Positions 1 to 6,228 of a DNA stretch of 13,503 nucleotides are shown here, piece after piece. A model generated the notes under the pieces. That model was given only the letters and a program-made list of their open reading frames with translations. It searched no databases and was not told the DNA's origin. Numbering within the stretch: position 1 is the first letter of the stretch; the number at the start of each line of letters is the position of its first letter. The position numbers and the translations under genes were made by a program. The DNA lies in contig CAKPDW010000039.1 in assembly GCA_934149115.1 (NCBI GenBank), positions 1-13,503 on the forward strand, written 5' to 3'. This DNA is from an uncultured Clostridia bacterium. GTDB taxonomy: Bacteria > Bacillota > Clostridia > TANB77 > CAG-508.

Positions 1-3000
1 AATGCAATATACATTGGTACAGAACCTGTACTAATTGATAATACTACAATTGCTAAATCTTGGTCATCTTCACCATCTACATTATTATTTGGTGTTGAAT
101 CTATATCTGGTACGCCATACTCATTATAATCTTTGCTTATTTCTGCTACATTTACTTTTTGACCTAAATTCTGTTCTGAATTTTTCCATCTTAGTACAAT
201 TGGTACAACTGCACTTTCTCCTGGTTTTAATAATGTATCTTTTAAGTAATCTGTTGTTACTATTCCTGCTTCTTCAACTTTCCAATTATATTGAGTATTG
301 TCTTCTGCAAAGAATTCCAATCCGTCTGGTATTCTATCTTTTATCTCTTTTGCATATCCTTCTATTTCACCTTCATTTGTTATCTTTATTTCATATACAT
401 ATTTTACTGTTGTCTTACTTAATTTCTTTTTGTTTAATTCAACTTTTACTATTGGTTCTGGATTTTCTGTTCCATTATATCCTGTGTTTGTTTCTTTTAC
501 TACTCCATCTTCTGTTACTTGAACTTGAGTTACATATTTTAATAATGATAAATCAAAATATTTCAATTCTATATATTCTTTATCTAAATCATCTTCTTTT
601 TCATCATTATTTCCTGGTTTAGAATCAGTATCTTTTATGTCTTTTCCATTTTGGTCTGTATTTTTTGATATTTCAGCTGTATTAATTATAACCTTGTTTC
701 CATTAGTAACATTGCCTTGAGTTACTTTAAATGCTACTTTTACATCTATATAATCTGGTCCATTCTTCATAGTATCTTTATCATATGCTAATAATAAATT
801 TGTATTAGTTTTATAATAAGGATATTTTTCTTTGCTAAAATCTGGTAGTACTGCTGTTATTTCTTTTCCATTATCTTTTGAACCATATTCAGTTTTGATT
901 GATACTGCATTTTCTACATTATTTGTTTCATTTCCATCTTTATCATACATTTTCCATTTATACTCTTTGTTTGTATCATTTTCTGGTAAAAATGTTAATC
1001 CCTCAGGCATATCATCTGTTATCTCGTTTGCGTATCCATCTACTGTTCCTTCATTATATACTCTTAATGTGTATATAACTGTTTGACCTTTTACTACTAT
1101 TTTTGGTTCTTTTGTATGTGCATATTTTGCTGTTGTTGATTTTCTTGAATCTAAATCAGATGTATCAACTTTTGGTACTCTATCTGTAATTTCTTTATCA
1201 TCTATTTTTGTTATAAACTTACGTAATGCTAAATCGAATTTCTTTGGAATGATTATGTCATAATCCTCATCATCTTCTTTTTCATCTTTGTTATTTGGTT
1301 CTGAATCATTATCACCTCCATCGTCTTTTGTTATTTCTGCTATATTTTTTAGGTTTTTTGCTTCATCTGTTGCTACTTTAAATTCTATTTTCACTTCTGC
1401 ATAGCTTACACCTTTGTCTATTCCTGTTCCTGTCTGCTCATCATAATTTGTTTGGTCTTTCTTACTAGCATCAAATCCTGGAATTACTGTATTTTTCAAA
1501 TACTCTGTTTTTATTCCTTGTGTCCAACCAGAGTTTGTTGAATCATTAAATTCTTGCCATCCATATTTTTTATTTACTTCGCTATTTGGTAAGAACACTA
1601 ATCCATCTGGTACTGTATCTACTATTTCTTCTGCTTTCGCATCTACTTTTCCTTCATTATATATTCTTAATGTATATTGTACTATATCTCCTTTTGTTAC
1701 CGTTACTGGTCTTTGGTCTTTATCTGTTCCAAATGTATATGTTGCATCTGCTGTTTCTGATGCTTTTTCTCTTTTTTCTAGTTCATCTACATTTGTTATA
1801 CTTAAGTTTCTCTTTTCTCCATCTGCTATATCTTTTGTTGCATTGTTTTCATCTTTTAATCCTGATACGAATTTCTTTAATGCTAAGTCATAGATTATTT
1901 CTTTTTCAGGAATTATTACATCAAAGTCTTCATCATCTTCTCTTTCATCTTTATTGTTTGGCTCTGAATCATTATCTTCTCCATCATCTTTCGTGATTTC
2001 TGCTATGTTCTTTAATTTTTTAGCTTCGTCTGTTACAACTTTGAATTCTATTTTTACTTCTGCATAACTTACACCTTTGTCTATTCCTGTTCCTTTTGAT
2101 TCATCATAATTTGTTTGATCTTTTTTGCTTGCATCAAATCCTGGAATTACTGTATTTTTCAAGTATTCTGTTTTTATTCCTTGTGTCCAACCAGAGTTTG
2201 TTGAATCATTAAATTCTTGCCATCCGTATTTTTTATTTATTTCGCTATTTGGTAAGAACTCTAATCCATCTGGTACTGTATCTATTATTTCTTCAGCCTT
2301 CGCATCTTCTTTTCCTTCATTATATACTCTTAATGTATATTCTACTGTGTCTCCTTTTTTCACTGTTACTGGTTTTTGGTCTTTATCTACTCCAAATGTA
2401 TATGTTGCATCTGCTGTTTCTGATGCTTTTTCTCTTTTCTCTAATGCGTCTACATTTGTTATACTTAAGTTTCTCTTTTCTCCGCTTGCTATATTTTTTG
2501 TTTTGTTTGCATCATCTTTTAATCCTGATACATATTTCTTTAATGCTAAATCATAGATTATTTCCTTGTCTGGAATTACTACATCAAAGTCTTCATCATC
2601 TTCTTTTTCATCTTTATTATTTGGCTTTGAGTCATTATCATCTCCGTCATCTTGTGTGATTTCTGCTATGTTCTTTAATTTTTTAGCTTCATCTGTTACG
2701 ACTTTGAATTCTATTTTTACTTCTGCATAGCTTACACCTTTGTCTATTCCTGTTCCTTTGGATTCATCATAATTTGTTTGGTCTTTTTTACTTGCATCAA
2801 ATCCTGGGATTACTATATCTTTCAAATACTCTGTTCTTATTCCTTTTGTCCAACCAGTATTGGTTGAATCATCAAATTCTTGCCATCCATATTTTTTATT
2901 TACTTCACTGTCTGGTAAAAATTCTAATCCATCTGGCACTGTATCAACTATTTTTTCTGCTTTTCCATCTTCTTTTCCTTCATTATATATTCTTAATGTA

Positions 3001-5879
3001 TATTCTACTGTGTCTCCTTTTTTTACTGTTACTGGTTTTTGGTCTTTATCTAATCCAAATGTATATGTTGCATCTGCTGTTTCTGATGCTTTTTCTCTTT
3101 TCTCTAATGCATCTACATTTGTTATACTTAAGTTTCTCTTTTCTCCATCTGCTATATCTTTTGTTTTATTTGTATCATCTTTCAATCCTGATACATATTT
3201 TTTCAATGCCAAATCATAAATTATTGGTTTATCTAAAACTAATTTTTCAAAATCCTCGTCATCTTCATGATTGTTTTCATCAAAGTTTGATAAATCATTA
3301 TTTGAATTTGAATCAATATCTTTTGTTATAACTTGACCATTTTTATCTTTATATTCTGTTATTGCAGCAACATTTCTTAAGTTATCTCCATCATTCAAAT
3401 CATCTAATACAACACAAGCCACTTGAACTGTATGTATATCTAACTTTTTAGTTGTTGCATTAAAAGCAGTTAATTTTGTATTACTTAATTTTGATGTTGT
3501 AATACTCGTTTTTCCTTTTGCAACTTCCACACTGTTCAAATCTTTTATTGAGCTTGTTTTATTAAAATCACTCAAAGATACATTGTCAACTGCATTTGGA
3601 ATTGTATTTAACTTTATCTTTTCTGCAGAACTTGGAATCTCCCAAGCATTATCAGTATTTACATTATGATTAACAATTACGCCTAATCCTTCTGGGATAT
3701 AATCTGTTATCTTGCTTGCATATCCATCAACATTTCCTTCATTAAATACTCTAATTGTGTATATAACTACATCACCAACTTTCACTTGAACTGGTGTTTT
3801 TATATCAGAGAAATTAGAAGTAGTAGTTGAATCATCATTATCTGTTAAAGGTGATGTATCTGGATCTTTTGCTCTATTTTGAGTAGTTCCATCTATTGTA
3901 TCAATTGATTTTCTTAATGCTAAATCTATTGTTCCTGGTACTTTTATTTTTTCAAAATCATCATCATCTTCTTGACCTTTATAATAATAATCTGTTTTTG
4001 TTAAATCAGATTCATTGTTTTTTCCTTCGTAATTCTCCCAACCTTCTTCTGTTGTTGGTAACTGTACATTGTTTGGTGTTGAGTCTATATCATTTGATAA
4101 TGAATTTCCACTTGTATCTGTCATTTCTGTTATTTCTGCAATATTTGTTACAACTTTTCCTTTTGCATCTTCTGTTACTTCAAATTCCATATATATAGGA
4201 GAAGATTTTTGTCCACTTGATAGTTCATATAAATATGAATTTGTTTTTTGATATGCTATTGTACTACCTGCTTGAGTACATTCACTATTTTTTGCACTTG
4301 CATATGCAAAATTATCTGTTACAAAAGAGATTCCTGAAGGAGGCAAATGATCTATTACTTGATTTATTCTAACTGTGTCATCTCCTTCATTATATAATAC
4401 TAATCCATATACAACTCTATCTCCTACTTGAACTTCTATAGGATCTTTTGGATGATAATATTCTTTTTGATTAAATGGATTTGTTCCTGTTGCATCTTGT
4501 TGAACAGGTACTCTGTTATTTTTTCTTCCATCATATGCAATTACCCATTGTCCTGATGAATTTTTTCTATATACCATTGCAATATATTTTCTTAAAGCTA
4601 CATCATAATTTCTTGTAATATGAGTATCAAATGTATATGAATCTTTTACATTATCCCCTGGTGTTTCAGTTCTATCAATTGATAATAGTGGTTGCATATT
4701 ATCACCTGTTGTAGCTGTCCATACTGTTCCTTCTGATGTTGTTTTTATTGTTGAAGCTGTTAAGTTTATATCAATTCCTCTAACTTTTGTATTTAGTGGA
4801 AATGCGAAATAAAATTCTTTTCCTTCTAGTCCTTCTTTTGTTTGTGGTAAAACGGTTGTTGTTGTTGTATTTGAAGCTGTTAATAAATATCCTGTTGCCC
4901 CCATGTTTATATCTAATGTATTTCCATCTTTATCTTTAAATGTAAATGCTATTGCATAATCATTTGTTGTTTTTCCACTTTCTGAAGGTTCAATTTTAAA
5001 TGGTCCTACATATAATTTGCTACCTTCGATTTCATAAGTTGTAGTTGTAGGTTTTGTGATTTTTGGATTAACTGTTGTTGATGTATCTGTAGGAATAATA
5101 TCTTGGTTTCCACTAAAATTATTTATATAAAATCTAACCATTTCTTTGATGTATGTTCCTTTTCTTCCACCAAATCCCCACCTATCATTACCTTCTAACG
5201 CATCCCAGTCACTATCGTTTCCTGTATTGTTTCCGAAAAATACTACATCTTTCATTAATTCTGAAGAATTTGCATCTGAAACTTTAGAATAATTTGTTGC
5301 TTGCCATACGGCACATTGATAAGCAAAAACTAAATCATCTTCTGTTAAATATTTTTTTATTTGTTCAACAGTAACTGGATTTTCTGTACTTGCTGTAGAT
5401 TCAATTAAAGACTTGTATATTTTACTTAATTTTATTTGCTTTAAATTATCTGAATCTTCTGGAAGAACAGCATTATTTATAAGCCATAATATCTGATTTT
5501 CTCTACCATCAGTTATATTACTATATGCTTCTTTTAATGTATCTGCTGTTGCTTTTCCTAAGCTTTTGTAAGTTCCTGTATTTTCTCCATTTTCCTGTGG
5601 GAACTTTCCGTCTTTATTCAAACATATAATCGTTGTTTCGAAATCATTATCGCCTGCATACACTCTATAAGAGTTTCTTGTATTAAGCCTATATGCGAAA
5701 TTCAATTTTTTGCTTGAATCACTTAAAAAGCTACTTTCATGTAATAATGTAATTCCGAACTTTTGCTCTGTTCCTTTCTGAGTATTTTGAATTTTAGCCC
5801 AAACTGTAATTGAAGTCATTAATGCAAATACTAAAATACATAGTATCGCCATACCTTTTTTAACAATTTTTTTCTTCAT
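1..5879 (-). CDS. Giant thioester-domain / DUF11-repeat surface adhesin, 3' end cut by window edge
   Basis: Open from ATG at 5879 to the left edge: 1959 codons, no stop. GAGG (5887-5890) lies 7 bases before the ATG. Residues 1-28 form a signal peptide (KKKIVKK, hydrophobic core, TVWA before the likely cleavage). Residues ~60-200 resemble a TQXA/thioester domain: Cys86 in IICLNKDG and Gln188 in AYQCAVWQATNYS are the candidate thioester pair. Residues ~270-400 are a Thr-rich, uncharacterised beta-type region. Seven DUF11-like domains follow (VxxGDxVxYTLRxYNEG, then DxxPDGLxF, then NxAEIT), joined by acidic linkers (DxDSxPNN, EDDEDF) and a YDLALRKY-type motif. Domains 3-5 (residues 886 to ~1547) are a near-identical tandem repeat. 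The last visible residues, LSISTGSVPMYIA, start a C-terminal membrane anchor, so perhaps 20-30 residues are missing. Likely role: extracellular adhesion with possible covalent attachment to host ligand (inferred). It has its own promoter and lies downstream of the other adhesin gene. Confidence 0.93.
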   Translation of the reverse strand, partial: MKKKIVKKGMAILCILVFALMTSITVWAKIQNTQKGTEQKFGITLLHESSFLSDSSKKLNFAYRLNTRNSYRVYAGDNDFETTIICLNKDGKFPQENGENTGTYKSLGKATADTLKEAYSNITDGRENQILWLINNAVLPEDSDNLKQIKLSKIYKSLIESTASTENPVTVEQIKKYLTEDDLVFAYQCAVWQATNYSKVSDANSSELMKDVVFFGNNTGNDSDWDALEGNDRWGFGGRKGTYIKEMVRFYINNFSGNQDIIPTDTSTTVNPKITKPTTTTYEIEGSKLYVGPFKIEPSESGKTTNDYAIAFTFKDKDGNTLDINMGATGYLLTASNTTTTTVLPQTKEGLEGKEFYFAFPLNTKVRGIDINLTASTIKTTSEGTVWTATTGDNMQPLLSIDRTETPGDNVKDSYTFDTHITRNYDVALRKYIAMVYRKNSSGQWVIAYDGRKNNRVPVQQDATGTNPFNQKEYYHPKDPIEVQVGDRVVYGLVLYNEGDDTVRINQVIDHLPPSGISFVTDNFAYASAKNSECTQAGSTIAYQKTNSYLYELSSGQKSSPIYMEFEVTEDAKGKVVTNIAEITEMTDTSGNSLSNDIDSTPNNVQLPTTEEGWENYEGKNNESDLTKTDYYYKGQEDDDDFEKIKVPGTIDLALRKSIDTIDGTTQNRAKDPDTSPLTDNDDSTTTSNFSDIKTPVQVKVGDVVIYTIRVFNEGNVDGYASKITDYIPEGLGVIVNHNVNTDNAWEIPSSAEKIKLNTIPNAVDNVSLSDFNKTSSIKDLNSVEVAKGKTSITTSKLSNTKLTAFNATTKKLDIHTVQVACVVLDDLNDGDNLRNVAAITEYKDKNGQVITKDIDSNSNNDLSNFDENNHEDDEDFEKLVLDKPIIYDLALKKYVSGLKDDTNKTKDIADGEKRNLSITNVDALEKREKASETADATYTFGLDKDQKPVTVKKGDTVEYTLRIYNEGKEDGKAEKIVDTVPDGLEFLPDSEVNKKYGWQEFDDSTNTGWTKGIRTEYLKDIVIPGFDASKKDQTNYDESKGTGIDKGVSYAEVKIEFKVVTDEAKKLKNIAEITQDDGDDNDSKPNNKDEKEDDEDFDVVIPDKEIIYDLALKKYVSGLKDDANKTKNIASGEKRNLSITNVDALEKREKASETADATYTFGVDKDQKPVTVKKGDTVEYTLRVYNEGKEDAKAEEIIDTVPDGLEFLPNSEINKKYGWQEFNDSTNSGWTQGIKTEYLKNTVIPGFDASKKDQTNYDESKGTGIDKGVSYAEVKIEFKVVTDEAKKLKNIAEITKDDGEDNDSEPNNKDEREDDEDFDVIIPEKEIIYDLALKKFVSGLKDENNATKDIADGEKRNLSITNVDELEKREKASETADATYTFGTDKDQRPVTVTKGDIVQYTLRIYNEGKVDAKAEEIVDTVPDGLVFLPNSEVNKKYGWQEFNDSTNSGWTQGIKTEYLKNTVIPGFDASKKDQTNYDEQTGTGIDKGVSYAEVKIEFKVATDEAKNLKNIAEITKDDGGDNDSEPNNKDEKEDDEDYDIIIPKKFDLALRKFITKIDDKEITDRVPKVDTSDLDSRKSTTAKYAHTKEPKIVVKGQTVIYTLRVYNEGTVDGYANEITDDMPEGLTFLPENDTNKEYKWKMYDKDGNETNNVENAVSIKTEYGSKDNGKEITAVLPDFSKEKYPYYKTNTNLLLAYDKDTMKNGPDYIDVKVAFKVTQGNVTNGNKVIINTAEISKNTDQNGKDIKDTDSKPGNNDEKEDDLDKEYIELKYFDLSLLKYVTQVQVTEDGVVKETNTGYNGTENPEPIVKVELNKKKLSKTTVKYVYEIKITNEGEIEGYAKEIKDRIPDGLEFFAEDNTQYNWKVEEAGIVTTDYLKDTLLKPGESAVVPIVLRWKNSEQNLGQKVNVAEISKDYNEYGVPDIDSTPNNNVDGEDDQDLAIVVLSISTGSVPMYIA
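1236..3224 (-). repeat. Three tandem 663-base coding repeats (DUF11 domains 3-5)
   Basis: The units run 3224-2562, 2561-1899 and 1898-~1236, each 221 codons starting at IIYDLALKK. The period is exactly 663 for both steps at the conserved IIYDLAL and SGLK positions. Between units two and three, 2141-2225 and 1478-1562 differ at only two of 85 bases, both synonymous. Each unit holds one DUF11-like domain plus its acidic linker. Flanking DUF11 domains are clearly more divergent, so this is a recent in-frame expansion. The end of the third unit is blurred by a small deletion near its junction. Confidence 0.93.
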
Positions 5880-5929
5880 ATCTTTTCCTCTTTTTCATTT
5901 TGATAAAACTATCCTATTTTATATAATAC

Positions 5930-5958
5930 ATTTTATATGCAAATTCCGATTTGGTCAA
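5930..5958 (-). promoter_or_regulatory. Promoter of the thioester/DUF11 adhesin gene
   Basis: TTGACC (5958-5953) and TAAAAT (5935-5930) are each one base off the sigma-A consensus, with a 17-base spacer. The -10 lies about 50 bases before the ATG, giving a short leader of roughly 45 bases with GAGG 7 bases before the start. Upstream the minus strand is A-rich, with AGCAAAA...GTAA repeated 30 bases apart (5959-5972 and 5989-6001), possibly an UP-like element. Confidence 0.7.
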
Positions 5959-6029
5959 TTACTTTTTTTGCTAATTTTGGCTATTTTCTTACTGTTTTGC
6001 TTATTTTTTTACAATTAGTTCTTTTCAAC

Positions 6030-6097
6030 GCAAAAAAGTGTCACTTGGTAATGTTTTTTCTCTGTCAAATTCCTACCATTACCAGTGACACTTTTGC
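6030..6097 (-). terminator. Large terminator-like hairpin after the 2279-residue adhesin gene
   Basis: The arms 6077-6097 and 6030-6053 pair over about 20 bases with one bulge: minus-strand GTGTCACTGGTAATG pairs with CATTACCAAGTGACAC, around a 23-base loop. On the minus strand the stem is preceded by AAAA and followed by TTTTTTGC, as in an intrinsic terminator. On the plus strand the trailing run is only TTTT. It separates the upstream adhesin gene from the promoter of the downstream one. The long loop and related repeat copies nearby mean it may equally be a REP-like element used as a terminator. Confidence 0.6.
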
Positions 6098-6102
6098 AAT
6101 TA
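6063..6102 (+). repeat. ~40-base degenerate direct repeat, copy inside the terminator-like hairpin
   Basis: This partner of 6191-6228 is offset by about 126-128 bases. Its CATTACCAGTGACACTTTTGC portion also forms one arm of the large hairpin at 6030-6097, so the same sequence family takes part in both a direct and an inverted arrangement, as in REP/BIME-type clusters. Confidence 0.6.
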
Positions 6103-6126
6103 ATTCTGCACTAATATTTTAATTTT

Positions 6127-6151
6127 ATGGAGCACACTGTGCTCCTCTACA
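6127..6151. repeat. 25-base direct repeat with perfect palindrome, left copy
   Basis: The palindrome core is at 6129-6145 with 8-base arms. All 25 bases equal 13352-13376 in direct orientation. It lies about 75 bases after the stop codon of the adhesin gene. The A/T run after it on the minus strand is mixed rather than a T-tract, so a terminator role is possible but not convincing. Confidence 0.8.
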
Positions 6152-6160
6152 TTATTTTAG

Positions 6161-6186
6161 TTGTCATTTAAAACGTCCCCTTGACA
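6161..6186 (-). repeat. GGACGTT-core dispersed repeat, left copy (inverted)
   Basis: Read on the minus strand it begins TGTCAAGGGGACGTT and ends GACAA. It matches 13295-13320 at 18 of 26 positions in opposite orientation. With its partner it flanks the 2279-residue adhesin gene as an inverted pair lying inside the 25-base direct repeats. Confidence 0.4.
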
Positions 6187-6190
6187 ACCA

Positions 6191-6228
6191 TGTCATTTCT
6201 TCCATCACTATTGACACTTTTGCAATTA
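6191..6228 (+). repeat. ~40-base degenerate direct repeat, copy overlapping the adhesin stop codon
   Basis: This aligns with 6063-6102: both start TGTCA, share a CCAT(C/T)A middle and end in the identical 17 bases TGACACTTTTGCAATTA. The final TTA of this copy is the reverse complement of the TAA stop of the 2279-residue adhesin gene, so the repeat edge coincides with the end of that gene. Confidence 0.65.

Larger units (their letters stand above)
5880..6225. other. Repeat-rich intergenic region between the two adhesin genes
   Basis: About 345 bases without a credible gene. In minus-strand order it contains a ~40-base repeat copy that supplies the stop codon of the upstream gene, a GGACGTT-core repeat, a 25-base palindrome-bearing repeat, a large terminator-like hairpin whose 5' arm is part of the second ~40-base copy, a T-rich (plus-strand) tract and the promoter of the downstream adhesin gene. 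The single plus-strand open frame here crosses the hairpin and has no supporting features. Confidence 0.7.

Noticed and set aside
1236..3224. CRISPR-like or satellite array
   Set aside because: The repeat unit is 663 bases, in frame and wholly coding for a DUF11 domain, so it is a protein-domain repeat.
35..4251. Several long plus-strand open frames rich in Leu, His, Tyr or Ser, Phe opposite the thioester/DUF11 gene
   Set aside because: They are the antisense of an A-rich coding strand, repeat with the 663-base period, and have no ribosome binding sites or recognisable domains.
4835..4870. LPQTK in the thioester adhesin as an LPXTG-type sorting signal
   Set aside because: It is internal, not followed by Gly, and has no hydrophobic segment or basic tail after it.
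5937..6122. 61-codon plus-strand open frame in the intergenic region
   Set aside because: It runs through the terminator-like hairpin and repeats, opposite a good promoter, with no ribosome binding site or domain.
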